Notes: generated by a model not told the origin, from the sequence alone. 64,000 nt of DNA from Verrucomicrobiota bacterium (GCA_016199985.1 JACQFQ010000033.1:59889-123888); one strand, 5' to 3'. Positions 1-9,864 are shown, counted from the first letter of the stretch. Translations and numbers: made by a program.

Positions 1-1203
1 CTCCCGCACCTCCCCCATCGGAGTCCGCCCAAACTCACCGCCCCATATCACAAGCGTGTCGTCCAGGAGTCCGCGCGACTTGAGGTCGAGCACCAGCCCC
101 GCGCAGGCTTGATCCACCTCGCGCGCGACCTTCGACAGGTCTTCCTCGAGATTCTGGCCGGGGGCGCCATGGCTGTCCCAGTCGGTGTGGTAGAGCTGAA
201 CAAATCGGGAGCCGCGCTCCACAAGCCGGCGGGCGAGCAGGCAATTCCTGGCAAAGCTCGGCTTGTCCCTCTCGCATCCATAAAGTTTCAAGGTCGCGTC
301 GGACTCGCGTCGCAGATCCACGAGCTCAGGCGCGGCCACCTGCATCCGAGCGGCGAGTTCATAACTCGCGATCCGTGTCAGAATCTCGGGGTCGCCGGTG
401 TCCACCCAGTGTTTGAGATTCAGGTCGCGAACGGCGTCGAGCGTGTCCCGCTGCCGCTCCGGCCGGATGTTTTTGGGGGTCTCCAGGTTGAGGATTGGGT
501 CTCCGGAACCGCGGAAGGGAACACCCTGATACCTCGTGGGCAAGAAGCCGCTCGACCAGTTCACCGCTCCGCCGCGCGGGCCGCGCGGGCCGCTCTGCAG
601 AACCACAAATCCCGGCAAGTCGTCGGCCTCGCTCCCCAACGCGTAGTTCACCCAGGCGCCCATGCTCGGACGTCCGAACTGTCCCGACCCGGTGTTCATG
701 AAAAGCTTCGCCGGCGCGTGGTTGAAGAGGTCGGTGGCGCAGGACCGGACGAGCGTGATCTCGTCCACCACGCCGGCCGTGTGCGGCATCATGTCGCTCA
801 CCCACGCGCCCGAGCGCCCCGCCTGGCGAAACGCGCGACGCGAGCCCAGCAGCGTGCTGCGGTTCTTGAACGACGTGTCCATGAAGGCAAACCGCTTCCC
901 GGCAAGAAAGGAGTCGGGGATCGCCTGCCCGTGCAGGGCGTTCAGGCGCGGCTTGTAGTCGAACATCTCCAGCTGCGAAGGCCCGCCCGCCATGAACAGA
1001 TAGATCACGTTCCGGGCGCGAGGCTGGGAATGCGATGGATGGGCGTTCGCCGACGCGCGGCCGGGATGGGCGGCGCGTCCTTCGGCAAACACGCGCGGAT
1101 CCAGCAGCGAAGCGAGCGCGACACCGCCGAGCCCCATTCCGCAGCGACTGAAGAAATGTCGACGCGTGCCGCCAAGCCCGGGGAATTCGAGCGGACCGTT
1201 CAT
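1..1203 (-). CDS. DUF1501 domain protein (partial, 3' end beyond window)
   Basis: The reading frame is open from an ATG at 1203 to the window edge, 401 codons without a stop, so the C-terminus is missing. The N-terminus carries a twin-arginine-like export signal (TRRHFFSRCGMGLGG) followed by the DUF1501 core: YLFMAGGPSQLEMFDYKP, a long middle region, and a late FVQLYHTDWDSHG stretch typical of this sulfatase-fold family. DUF1501 proteins in Planctomycetes and Verrucomicrobia are exported proteins of unknown biochemistry, almost always encoded beside a DUF1549/DUF1553 protein, as here: the start overlaps the stop of the upstream gene by ATGA (1200-1203), indicating translational coupling. The substrate cannot be told from sequence; a role in complex polysaccharide use is only an inference from the family's distribution. 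Confidence 0.9.
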   Translation of the reverse strand, partial: MNGPLEFPGLGGTRRHFFSRCGMGLGGVALASLLDPRVFAEGRAAHPGRASANAHPSHSQPRARNVIYLFMAGGPSQLEMFDYKPRLNALHGQAIPDSFLAGKRFAFMDTSFKNRSTLLGSRRAFRQAGRSGAWVSDMMPHTAGVVDEITLVRSCATDLFNHAPAKLFMNTGSGQFGRPSMGAWVNYALGSEADDLPGFVVLQSGPRGPRGGAVNWSSGFLPTRYQGVPFRGSGDPILNLETPKNIRPERQRDTLDAVRDLNLKHWVDTGDPEILTRIASYELAARMQVAAPELVDLRRESDATLKLYGCERDKPSFARNCLLARRLVERGSRFVQLYHTDWDSHGAPGQNLEEDLSKVAREVDQACAGLVLDLKSRGLLDDTLVIWGGEFGRTPMGEVRE

Positions 1204-3413
1204 TCGCGGGTGATGGTTTCGTCGAGGTTGAGAAGCACGCGCGCCACGTCCGTCCAGATGGCGGGCTCCGAGGCGGAGGATCGCTTGCGCTGAGCGGACA
1301 CGAACGACCCCAGGCGTCTCTTCTCCTCCGGCTTCGGAGAGCGGCTGAGACAGAGCTGAAAGCCGAGATCAATCCCGCGCGGGCTTTCCGCGAGACGCCG
1401 CCCCAGCGCCTCCGCGAATTCCGTGAACGCGGGATCGTTCAGCAAAGCGAGCGCCTGAAGCGGCGTGTTGCTGCGGAGCCGCCGGGTGCAGGTCTGATAG
1501 CTGTCGGGCGCGTCAAAAACAGCGAGCGCCGGATGGAGGCTGGTGCGCTGAAGATGGGTGTACAGAGCGCGCCGATAACGGTCGGGCCCCTTGCTGGTGG
1601 CCCACGGCCGATCGTTCTGCGTGAATGCTCCCAAGCCCGTGGGCTGCGGCGGGAACACCGGAGGCCCTCCGACCTTCTGATCGAGAAGCCCGCTCGCCGA
1701 AAGGACGGCGTCGCGGATCACCTCGGCATCCAGGCGAATCCTGCTCTGCCGCGCCAGCCAGCGATTCGACGGGTCGCGTTCCATGAGGTTGGAGCGCGCC
1801 GTGGAGCTCTGGCGGTAGGTGGCGCTCGTGACAATGCTCCGAAGCAAGGCCTTGAGGCTCCATCCCCGACTCATCAGATCGATCGCGAGCCCATCCAGCA
1901 GCTCCGGATGCGACGGCAAGGAGCCCTGGGTTCCAAAGTCATTCTCCGTCTCAACGATCCCCCTGCCAAAGAGCTGCTGCCAAACGCGATTGACGAGCAC
2001 GCGGGCGGTCAGCGGATTCTCCGGACTGGTCAACCACCGCGCCAGATCGAGCCGGTTGGGCCGCGTCCGATCCACGCCCGAGCTCGGTAGAGCGGGCAAA
2101 ACCGCCGGGGTGCCGGCTTCGACAACGTCCGACGGACGCGTGAAGTCTCCCTTGATCAGAACACGGGTCTCGCGGGGTTCGCGCCGCTCACGCATCACCA
2201 GCGACGTCGCCACGCGAGGCTCGGAGGACTTGAAGGAGTCGATCTCCTTGCGTCGCCTCGTGTACTCCGCGCTTTGGTTGCGAAAAGCGGTCCACACCAC
2301 GTTGGACTGGTCCTTGCCGCGCTGCGCGGGCGGAACCTCCAGCGTGTCCCGAACAAGCGGCGCAAGCTCGGATCTGGCCTTGGGCGTGAGGCTCGCCTCC
2401 CATTTCGCGAGGCCGGGCGCGATCTCCCGGCTCAGCCAGTCGTTCAGTTGAGCCTCCCGGCGCTTGTGCTCGGCGCGATGCGCGTCGCGCGCGGCGATCT
2501 CCGCCGCGGTTCCCAGGTCCACATGGTTGACAGCCTCCAGACTCAGGTCGCCATGCCCGTCATTCTCGCAGGAGTTGAAGAAGGCGAAGAAGCGGTAGTA
2601 GTCGCGTTGGGTGAGTGGATCGAACTTGTGGTCGTGGCACTGCGCGCAGGCCAGCGTGATTCCCAGCCACACGGTGGCGGTCGTGTTCACCCGATCAACG
2701 ACGCTCTCCACGCGAAACTGCTCCACATCCACGCCGCCTTCGTGATTCACCTGCGTGTTGCGGTGAAAGCCGGTCGCGATGAGGGGGTCTTTGGCGTCGA
2801 CCCCCCGGGGCAGCGCATTGGAGGCCATCAAATCGCCCGCGATCTGCCAGAGCGTGAACTGGTCGAAGGGCATGTCGGCGTTCAGCGCGCGCACAACCCA
2901 GTCCCGATACGGCCAGATGCTCCGAGGACTGTCGATGCTGTAGCCGTTGCTGTCGGCGTAACGCGCGGCGTCGAGCCACCAGCGTCCCCATCGCTCGCCG
3001 TAGTGGGGCGAGTTGAGCAGACGATCCACGACACGCTCGTAAGCCCCGGGATCCCGGTCGGCGAGAAAGGACGCGAGATCCTCCAAGGAAGGCGGGAGCC
3101 CGGTGAGGTCCAGGCTGACGCGCCGCAGCAGAGTCGATCGATCCGCCTCCGGAGAGACGCGGAGCCCCTCGGTTCGAATGCGGGCCTGGATCAAGGCGTC
3201 GATGGGATTGTGGGCGCCGGGCTCGCCGCCAGGGAAAGGACGTTGGGGCTTCTCGAAAGCCCAGTGGCGTTTCGTGCTTGCCGCCTGAGGCTCCCGTGCC
3301 GGTGTCGCGCCGAGAAGATCCATCGCGAGCAGAAGGCAGAACGCCTCGACGCCCGCAATGAACCGGCGCGCGCGAAGCGCCCGGCTCGAGCGACATGGCA
3401 TCACGGAGGACAT
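1200..3413 (-). CDS. DUF1549/DUF1553 domain protein
   Basis: This 737-residue protein begins with a hydrophobic export segment (FIAGVEAFCLLLAMDLLGATPA). The PSD1-type domains then follow: DUF1549 with LRRVSLDLTGLPPS, YGERWGRWWLDAARYADSNG and the CAQCHDHKFDPLTQRDYY box, whose CxxCH resembles a c-type heme site, and DUF1553 near the C-terminus with PENPLTARVLVNRVWQQLFG and LNDPAFTEFAEALGRR. An in-frame GTG at 3458 would lengthen it; the ATG at 3413 is preferred because it places the signal at the N-terminus. The separate PSCyt1-type cytochrome domain seen in many relatives is absent. It is coupled by ATGA overlap to the DUF1501 gene downstream. Function is unknown beyond co-occurrence with DUF1501 partners. 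Confidence 0.88.
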   Translation of the reverse strand: MSSVMPCRSSRALRARRFIAGVEAFCLLLAMDLLGATPAREPQAASTKRHWAFEKPQRPFPGGEPGAHNPIDALIQARIRTEGLRVSPEADRSTLLRRVSLDLTGLPPSLEDLASFLADRDPGAYERVVDRLLNSPHYGERWGRWWLDAARYADSNGYSIDSPRSIWPYRDWVVRALNADMPFDQFTLWQIAGDLMASNALPRGVDAKDPLIATGFHRNTQVNHEGGVDVEQFRVESVVDRVNTTATVWLGITLACAQCHDHKFDPLTQRDYYRFFAFFNSCENDGHGDLSLEAVNHVDLGTAAEIAARDAHRAEHKRREAQLNDWLSREIAPGLAKWEASLTPKARSELAPLVRDTLEVPPAQRGKDQSNVVWTAFRNQSAEYTRRRKEIDSFKSSEPRVATSLVMRERREPRETRVLIKGDFTRPSDVVEAGTPAVLPALPSSGVDRTRPNRLDLARWLTSPENPLTARVLVNRVWQQLFGRGIVETENDFGTQGSLPSHPELLDGLAIDLMSRGWSLKALLRSIVTSATYRQSSTARSNLMERDPSNRWLARQSRIRLDAEVIRDAVLSASGLLDQKVGGPPVFPPQPTGLGAFTQNDRPWATSKGPDRYRRALYTHLQRTSLHPALAVFDAPDSYQTCTRRLRSNTPLQALALLNDPAFTEFAEALGRRLAESPRGIDLGFQLCLSRSPKPEEKRRLGSFVSAQRKRSSASEPAIWTDVARVLLNLDETITRE

Positions 3414-3525
3414 TGCCCTGAGTTTCCTTGAGAATCCGCTCGCGTCAAGAACGGCCACACTGTCACGGCGACCAGCCTTGCCAAAACCGGAGGGTATGAC
3501 ACGCTAACCCCCACATTTATAACTT

Positions 3526-3864
3526 ATGGAAAAACCAAAAATCATCGCTTACTTAAAACCTTCCTGCGGCTGGAGCCAGGGCGTGCGCGCCGTTCTCCGC
3601 AAATACGACCTGCCCTACGAGGATCGCGATATCATCAATGATCCGGTCCAACGTCAGGAAATGATCGAACGCAGCGGCCAGATGCTGAGCCCCTGCGTTG
3701 AGGTCAATGGCCGAATGCTCCCCGATATCAGCGGCGAGGAGGTCGAGGCCTTCCTGCTCGCCCAGGGCCTCGTCAATCCGAACGAGAAAACCCCCGACGC
3801 CCCCACCAACCAGCCTTGCGCGCATGAGATGCCGCAGCCATCGACTCTGAATTTCCGTCGCTAG
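3526..3864 (+). CDS. Monothiol glutaredoxin-like protein
   Basis: This 112-residue protein has a thioredoxin/glutaredoxin fold: an IIAYLKPSCGWSQGVRAVL active-site helix near residues 6-24, a cis-proline region MLSPCVEVNG, and a final ISGEEVEAFL helix. The active site is CGWS, a variant of the CGFS of monothiol glutaredoxins that bind Fe-S clusters or reduce glutathione adducts. The last 25 residues are a polar tail rich in Pro and Asn. It lies 10 bp upstream of the cobA-hemD fusion on the same strand, so the two are probably cotranscribed. A link between Fe-S/redox handling and siroheme or heme synthesis is an inference from that neighbourhood. Confidence 0.85.
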   Translation: MEKPKIIAYLKPSCGWSQGVRAVLRKYDLPYEDRDIINDPVQRQEMIERSGQMLSPCVEVNGRMLPDISGEEVEAFLLAQGLVNPNEKTPDAPTNQPCAHEMPQPSTLNFRR

Positions 3865-3874
3865 GCGGGCTTTC

Positions 3875-5428
3875 ATGAGTTCCCCAGGAACCGTCTATCT
3901 TGTAGGAGCAGGGCCCGGCGATCCCGGTTTGATCACAGCGCGCGGCGCCGAGCTGCTCGGCCGCGCGGATGTCGTCTTTTACGACGCGCTCGTGAGCAAG
4001 GAGCTCCTCAGCCTGGCCCCGCCGGGGGCGGAGCTGATCTACGGAGGCAAGCGCGCCAAGGATCACGCCATTCCGCAGGAGCAGATGAACCAGCTCCTGG
4101 TCGAGAAGGCCCGCGAGGGAAAGCGCGTGGTGCGGCTCAAGGGGGGCGACCCCTATGTTTTCGGCCGCGGAGGCGAGGAAGCGCAGGAGCTGGCCGACGC
4201 GGGCGTTCCGTTCGAAGTCGTTCCCGGCATATCCTCCGCCATCGGAGCCGCCAACTACGCCGGCATCCCGATCACGCATCGAGAGCATTGTTCCGCGTTC
4301 ACCGTGTTCACCGGACACGAAGATCCCGCCAAGCCTGAATCCGCGCTGGATCTCCAGTGGCTTGCGTCCGTCCCCGGAACAAAGGTCATCCTCATGGGCG
4401 TGGAGCGGATTCGCGCGCTTTCCGAAGGGCTCATCGCGAAAGGCCAGGCCGCGTCCACGCCCGTTGCGATGGTTCGATGGGGAACCACCGCGCGCCAGCA
4501 AACGCTCGTCGGCACGCTAGGAACGATCGCCGACGAGGTCGAGCGAACCGGCTTCAGCGCTCCCGCGGTGACGGTGATTGGAGATGTCGTGGCCCTGCGC
4601 GACAGGCTGAACTGGTTTGAGCGCCGACCGTTGTTCGGCCAGCGCGTGGTGGTCACTCGCACCCGGGAGCAAGCCAGTCAGGCGTCGCGACAGTTCCGCG
4701 ATCTCGGCGCGGAGGTTCTCGAGATTCCGACCATCAGGATCCAGCCGCCCGACCGCAGGGAGGATCTGGTCGACGCGTTGCTCGGACTCAACGGCTACGA
4801 CTGGCTGGTATTCACGAGCCCCAATGGCGTCACGGCCTTCTTCGACGCCTTTTTCAAGTCGTTCAAGGATCTCCGCGATCTCGGCGGCTGCCGCCTCGCC
4901 GCCGTCGGCCCCGCGACGGCCGCGCGCCTGAAGGAGCTGCATCTCCAGGTCGACCTCATGCCGGAGGAGTATGTGAGCGCCAAGATCGCCGCCGCGTTTC
5001 AGAAGGAGCACGATCTTGAGAACCTGAATGTCCTGCTCTTGCGCGCCCAGGTGGCGCAGCCGGATCTGCCCAGGGAGCTGATGGGCCTGGGCGCGATCGT
5101 TGACGATGTGGCCTGCTACAAAACGGTTCCCGAGACCGGGGACATCAACGGGTGTGTCGCGCAGTTCGAGAAGGAAGGCGCGGATTGGATCACGTTCAGC
5201 AGCGCTTCCACGGTGGAAAACTTCCACGCGAGATTTGATCTTCCACAGCGCCTCAAGCGATGGCCCGGCCTGCGTCTGGCGTCGATTGGACCCGAAACCA
5301 CGAAGGCGATCGAGGCTCTTGGCCTCAAACCGGACGCCGTGGCGAAGCAGCACAATATTGATGGATTAGTGAAGGCCGTGCTCGACAGCGTCGGCGCCGC
5401 GCCAAAAAAAGCGGTAGAGGCTCCGTGA
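3875..5428 (+). CDS. cobA-hemD: Fused uroporphyrinogen-III C-methyltransferase / uroporphyrinogen-III synthase
   Basis: This 517-residue protein has two domains. Residues about 5-245 are a SUMT (CobA) domain with the SAM-binding VYLVGAGPGDPGLIT loop, RLKGGDPYVFGRGGEE and the VVPGISSAIGAANYAGIPITHR motif; it methylates uroporphyrinogen III at C2 and C7 to give precorrin-2. Residues about 253-505 are a HemD domain (GQRVVVTRTREQASQ at its start, DWLVFTSPNGVTAFF, AVGPATAARL, WITFSSASTVENF) that closes hydroxymethylbilane to uroporphyrinogen III. The fusion couples ring closure to the branch towards siroheme and cobalamin. Both domains look intact. The preceding small gene encodes a glutaredoxin. 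hemC, the usual partner, is not in the window. Confidence 0.96.
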   Translation: MSSPGTVYLVGAGPGDPGLITARGAELLGRADVVFYDALVSKELLSLAPPGAELIYGGKRAKDHAIPQEQMNQLLVEKAREGKRVVRLKGGDPYVFGRGGEEAQELADAGVPFEVVPGISSAIGAANYAGIPITHREHCSAFTVFTGHEDPAKPESALDLQWLASVPGTKVILMGVERIRALSEGLIAKGQAASTPVAMVRWGTTARQQTLVGTLGTIADEVERTGFSAPAVTVIGDVVALRDRLNWFERRPLFGQRVVVTRTREQASQASRQFRDLGAEVLEIPTIRIQPPDRREDLVDALLGLNGYDWLVFTSPNGVTAFFDAFFKSFKDLRDLGGCRLAAVGPATAARLKELHLQVDLMPEEYVSAKIAAAFQKEHDLENLNVLLLRAQVAQPDLPRELMGLGAIVDDVACYKTVPETGDINGCVAQFEKEGADWITFSSASTVENFHARFDLPQRLKRWPGLRLASIGPETTKAIEALGLKPDAVAKQHNIDGLVKAVLDSVGAAPKKAVEAP

Positions 5429-5568
5429 CACCAAACAGCGCCCTTGGCCGCGGAGCTCATCGACGATCCGGGCGAACAACCCCCGGGGATGTTCGAATGT
5501 CAGCGACCCGTCGCGGCGGATCGCCGGCGCCGGACCAGGACACGAGCCGTTTCTGATCATTACCGATC

Positions 5569-7239
5569 TTGAAAAACTTCTTTCAACCCAAGTTGCTGGA
5601 AACCCTCCGGGGTTACAGGGGAGAGGATTTCCGGGCGGATCTGTTTGCGGGCGTGACGGTGGGCATTGTGGCGTTGCCGCTCGCGATGGCTTTGGGCATC
5701 TCCTCAGGCGTCACGGCGGCCGCGGGGCTTTACACGGCCATCGTCGCCGGATTTCTGATCTCGGCTCTCGGCGGATCACGCGTGCAAGTCGGAGGACCCA
5801 CCGCCGCGTTCCTCCCCATCGTTGGAGGCATCGTGGCCCTCCATGGTCCCAGGAATCTTCTGATCGCGACGATCATGGCGGGCGTGATTCTCGTGGCGAT
5901 GGGCTGGGCGCGATTGGGAGTGATGATCAAATACATCCCATTCCCGGTGACCGCCGGGTTTACCAGCGGGATCGCCTTCTATATCTTCAGCACGCAGGTC
6001 AAGGATTTCCTGGGAATGGGCGACCTGAAAACGCCCGCGGATTTCGTGGGCAAGGTGTCCGCCCTCGCCTCTCACCTGGATCGCGTTCACTGGCCCACCG
6101 TTGTCCTGGGAGTCGCGTCGTTGCTTGCGGTGTATTTCTGGCCGGAGTCCTGGAAGCGACGCGTGCCGGCGTCGATCGTGATCGTGATTGTCGCGTCGAC
6201 GGCGGTCGCCGCGCTGGGACTTCAAACGCCCACCATCGGCGAAATCCCGCGATCTCTCCCCATGCCGCGCTGGCCCGATCTTTCCGGCGTCGAGTGGGGA
6301 TCGCTGATCCGCCCCGCGTTCACGATCGCGTTGCTGGCCGCGATCGAGTCGTTGCTCTGCGCTGTGGTGGCGGATGGGATGATCGACGATCGCCACGACT
6401 CCAACCAGGAGCTGCTCGCCCAGGGCGTTGCGAACGTCGCGAGCGCGCTGTTCGGCGGGGTGCCCGCGACCGGCGCCATCGCTCGAACGGGGACCAATGT
6501 TCGCAGCGGCGCGCGGTCGCCCATCGCCGGGATGATTCACGCCGTTACCCTGCTTGTCATCGTTCTGGTCGCGGCGCCGATGGCAAAGTACGTCCCACTG
6601 GCCTGTCTCGCGGCCATCCTCATCAGCGTCGCCCTGAACATGGGCGAGTGGCATCACTTCCTGCGCCTCGGGAGGTGGCCGCGCAGCGACGCGCTCGTCT
6701 TCATCATCGTGTTCTTCCTCACGGTTCTTGTGGACCTCACGGTCGCGGTGGAGGTCGGGCTCGTTCTGGCGGCGGTCCTCTTCATCCGGCGCGTCAGCGA
6801 AACCACCCAGATCATTTCTGCGGATGAGCGAGCCCAGGAGCTCGGGCCGGAGGATCATCTGGCGGGCAAAAGCGTGCCGGAGGGAGTCGTGGTGTTTCAC
6901 CTGTTCGGCGCCTTCCTCTTCGGGGCTGTGGACAAACTGGAGGGAACCTTGTCGCGCTATCAGACCACGCCGCAGGTTCTCATCCTGGGCATGAAGCGAG
7001 TCATGGCGATCGACGCGACGGGCTTGAACGCCATCGAGGAGCTGCGCGTGAAGTTGACGAGCAAAGGAAGGCATCTGCTGCTGAGCGGCCCGCACACTCA
7101 GCCGCTTCTGGCTCTTCAGCAGCACGGCTTGATCGAGCGGATCGGAGAGGCGAACACCTGCGAGAACCTGGACGCGGCGCTAAAACGCGCGGCGGAATTG
7201 ATCGCCGCGGCGCAGCCTGCCGCGCCGCCGACGGCTTAG
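5569..7239 (+). CDS. SulP family anion transporter with STAS domain
   Basis: This 556-residue protein starts with the SulP N-terminus (LRGYRGEDFRADLFAGVTVGIVALPLAMALGISSG), followed by about ten to twelve hydrophobic segments and a C-terminal STAS domain from about residue 440 (VLILGMKRVMAIDATGLNAIEEL). SulP proteins carry sulfate, bicarbonate or other anions with H+ or Na+; the substrate is not evident here. No ATG is available: an in-frame TGA lies at 5554 and the best start is TTG at 5569, which gives the normal family N-terminus. The 140-bp gap before it holds no gene. It converges with the M16 peptidase gene 24 bp away. Confidence 0.93.
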   Translation: MKNFFQPKLLETLRGYRGEDFRADLFAGVTVGIVALPLAMALGISSGVTAAAGLYTAIVAGFLISALGGSRVQVGGPTAAFLPIVGGIVALHGPRNLLIATIMAGVILVAMGWARLGVMIKYIPFPVTAGFTSGIAFYIFSTQVKDFLGMGDLKTPADFVGKVSALASHLDRVHWPTVVLGVASLLAVYFWPESWKRRVPASIVIVIVASTAVAALGLQTPTIGEIPRSLPMPRWPDLSGVEWGSLIRPAFTIALLAAIESLLCAVVADGMIDDRHDSNQELLAQGVANVASALFGGVPATGAIARTGTNVRSGARSPIAGMIHAVTLLVIVLVAAPMAKYVPLACLAAILISVALNMGEWHHFLRLGRWPRSDALVFIIVFFLTVLVDLTVAVEVGLVLAAVLFIRRVSETTQIISADERAQELGPEDHLAGKSVPEGVVVFHLFGAFLFGAVDKLEGTLSRYQTTPQVLILGMKRVMAIDATGLNAIEELRVKLTSKGRHLLLSGPHTQPLLALQQHGLIERIGEANTCENLDAALKRAAELIAAAQPAAPPTA

Positions 7240-7246
7240 TCGGCGG
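7225..7246. terminator. Hairpin between converging genes
   Basis: A perfect 8-bp inverted repeat, CCGCCGAC / GTCGGCGG, with a 6-nt loop overlaps the stop codon of the SulP gene and lies just beyond the 3' end of the convergent M16 gene. No clear T-run follows on either strand, so it may be a Rho-independent-like or merely stabilising hairpin. Its position between converging stops is the main support. Confidence 0.4.
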
Positions 7247-7263
7247 ATGGGGCGGTTTGCGCT

Positions 7264-9864
7264 CTACGCGCCCGACGACGCCGAAGACTGCGGCCCCACC
7301 GCGGAGATCACGCGCGACGCGCTGCCCAGATAGGTCGCGCACACTTTGCGGATCTCCTCCATCGTCACGGCTTCAAACCGCGCGTCCTCCTGATCGGAGC
7401 TGTCGTGCCCCAGGCCGTAGAGCTCGTCCAAAGCGCAGGTCATCGCCAAACGCCCCAGCTCCTGCCGCGCGATCTTCTTTTGTCCGATCAGCTTGGCCTT
7501 CGCGCGCTTGAGTTCGGCCTCCGTCAGTCCATCCGCCGCGAGCGCCGCCGCCTGCTTCAGCAGCTCGGCCTCCACGAGCGTCGCCTTCTCGGGATCCGTC
7601 CCGACATAGAAGGAGAAGTAACCGGGAACCAATCCGAGAAAGTTGCTCGCCCCAACGTAATACGCCAGGCCGAGCTCGTCGCGGATACGAACAAACAGCC
7701 GCGAGCCCAGGTCGCTGAGCGCCTCCTGAACCAGCTCCAGAGCGAATCGATCTTCGTGGAACAGGGTGGTCCCGGGGAAAGCGATCACCAGCACGGCCTG
7801 CTTTTTGTCGACGGGCTGGTGAACGCGCCGTGTGTCGTTGACCGCGTGGACAGACGCCCTCGGAGGCGCGTAGCGATGCGCGCCGCCCCACTTGCCCAGC
7901 GCCTGCGTGACGGCGCCGATGACCTCCGAGGAGCGGATGTTGCCGAAGATTGAAAGGACGCCATTGGCCGGAACCAACAGCCGCTGATGCAGCGACCGCA
8001 GGTCGGAACGTGAGAGCGTCGAGACCGTCGCCTCGGAACCGCGTGATTGCAGTCCGTATCCGATGGGCCCAAACAAGGCTTCGCGGGCGGCGGAATCGGC
8101 CAGGCTCAGCAATTGGTCCTTGTGCGCCTTGATCTCCGCCAGCTGGATCTCCCGTTCGCGCTCGAGGGCGGCCGCCGGGAAAGTCGGATTGCGCATCACG
8201 TCCACCATCAGCCGCAGGCCGAGCGCGAAGTCCGCCTTCATCACCTCAACGCTCACACCGAGGCTGTTGTGGCCCCCATAGCTGCCAATGCTCCCGCCCA
8301 CCGACTCGATCTCCCGCGCGATGGCTTCGCCGCTGCGCGACTTCGTTCCCTGCAGGAGCATTTTCGTCAGCAGCTGCGTCGCCCCGTTGTTCCGCGTGTC
8401 TTCGGCGAGAACACCGCCCTGGAACACGGCGCGGAACTCCACGAAGGGCAGACGGTGCTCCTCCTTCAGCAGGAGACGAAGCCCGTTCGGCAGGACCAGT
8501 TTTCGCACCGCGTTCTCCGAGTGGCTCTCGGTGACGGTGACCGCGCTCGGCTTGGTTCCCTTCGGCAGCAGCGCGTAGAGCGTGCGGCCGCTGTCGGTGA
8601 GATAATGTCGCGCGACGCGCTGAAGGTCCTTCGGCGTCAGGCGACGCACGGCCTCCATATAATGCTGTGAGAAGTGGAGATCATGGGCCGCCATCCACGA
8701 TCCGCCCAGATCCTGGGCCTGGCCCTGCATGGTCTTGCGGGTCGCGAGCGTTCCGGCGGTGAATTGCTTCACGGCCTTTCGCAGCTCGGCCGCCGAGACG
8801 GGTTTTTCCCGCATCCGCGCGACCTCGGCCAGCAGAGCGTCCCGCGCGGCCTCAAATTTTTCGGCGTCCACGACAGCGCTCACTCCGAACAAACCCTGGC
8901 TGCCGGGATTGTAGGTCCACGCGTCGACCGCGTTCACCAACCCCAGCCGCTCGCGAACTCGCTGGTAAAGCCGGGAGCTTCGCCCGCTTCCGAGCAAGGT
9001 GCTCAGCACGTCCAGGGCGGGCACGTCGGCGTGACGCTGATCGGGAATATGCCAGCTGATGTGCAGATGTCCCAGCTCGATGGGCCCTTCCTCGATCACC
9101 ACGCGCGCGGCGGTCTGGCGAGGCTCCGCGGTCAGCGGAGCGCACGGCAATGCCCGCGCCTTGCTCTGCGCGAAGGACTCGCGAATCTGACGCTCCACGG
9201 CGTCGGCGTCCATGTCCCCCACCACAACAAAGAACAAATTGTTGGGCGCGTACTTCTCCCGATAATACCCGGCGATGTCCTCGCGGGTGAGCGTGTTGAA
9301 AATATCGATGTGCCCGATGATCGGATGTCGGTACGGGCTGCGAGTGTAGGCCGTCTCAAACAGGCGGCGCGCCGATTTGTGCCCCGGATCGTCCTGTCCC
9401 ATGTCCATCTCGCGCCGGATCACGTCCAGCTCCTTCACCAGCTCATCCTCGGGAATCGAGGCGTTCCGCATGATGTCGCAGAGGACATCGATGGCGACCG
9501 TCGCGCCGGTGTTGGGAACATTGATGTGATAAACGGTGCGGTCGAAGGACGTGTAGGCGTTCATGTACCCGCCGGCTTCCTGCACCTCCTGATCAATGCG
9601 GCCGGCGGACCGGGTGCTCGTGCCCTTGAACAGCATGTGCTCGAGAACATGCGACAACCCGGCTCCGAGCAAGCGTCCCTCGTCGACGCTCCCCGCCCGA
9701 CACCACGCCTGGGCGGACACCACGGGCGCGCAGCGATCCTCGCGCAGGATGAGAACGAGCCCGTTCTCAAGCGTGATGAGACGAACATCAGAGGGCGGAT
9801 CTTGTACGGCGGTCTTCCCAGATTTCCGGGTCCTTGGAGCGCGGGGGGTCTTCTTTGCGGCCAT
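7264..9864 (-). CDS. M16 family zinc metallopeptidase (two-domain, insulinase-like)
   Basis: This 866-residue protein has two tandem M16 halves. The N-terminal half carries the inverted zinc motif HxxEH (HVLEH at residues 72-76), with the distal Glu in the DVIRREMDMGQDDP segment; the third motif block YTSFDRTVYHINVP is also present. The second half (from about residue 440, VRKLVLPNGLRLLLKEEHRLPFVEFRAVFQGG) lacks HxxEH, as is usual for the inactive half that completes the substrate chamber. The first 25 residues are basic and Lys/Arg-rich rather than a signal peptide, so location is uncertain. It is probably involved in degrading small proteins or peptides. It is followed upstream by a Minf_1886 family gene on the same strand. 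Confidence 0.94.
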   Translation of the reverse strand: MAAKKTPRAPRTRKSGKTAVQDPPSDVRLITLENGLVLILREDRCAPVVSAQAWCRAGSVDEGRLLGAGLSHVLEHMLFKGTSTRSAGRIDQEVQEAGGYMNAYTSFDRTVYHINVPNTGATVAIDVLCDIMRNASIPEDELVKELDVIRREMDMGQDDPGHKSARRLFETAYTRSPYRHPIIGHIDIFNTLTREDIAGYYREKYAPNNLFFVVVGDMDADAVERQIRESFAQSKARALPCAPLTAEPRQTAARVVIEEGPIELGHLHISWHIPDQRHADVPALDVLSTLLGSGRSSRLYQRVRERLGLVNAVDAWTYNPGSQGLFGVSAVVDAEKFEAARDALLAEVARMREKPVSAAELRKAVKQFTAGTLATRKTMQGQAQDLGGSWMAAHDLHFSQHYMEAVRRLTPKDLQRVARHYLTDSGRTLYALLPKGTKPSAVTVTESHSENAVRKLVLPNGLRLLLKEEHRLPFVEFRAVFQGGVLAEDTRNNGATQLLTKMLLQGTKSRSGEAIAREIESVGGSIGSYGGHNSLGVSVEVMKADFALGLRLMVDVMRNPTFPAAALEREREIQLAEIKAHKDQLLSLADSAAREALFGPIGYGLQSRGSEATVSTLSRSDLRSLHQRLLVPANGVLSIFGNIRSSEVIGAVTQALGKWGGAHRYAPPRASVHAVNDTRRVHQPVDKKQAVLVIAFPGTTLFHEDRFALELVQEALSDLGSRLFVRIRDELGLAYYVGASNFLGLVPGYFSFYVGTDPEKATLVEAELLKQAAALAADGLTEAELKRAKAKLIGQKKIARQELGRLAMTCALDELYGLGHDSSDQEDARFEAVTMEEIRKVCATYLGSASRVISAVGPQSSASSGA

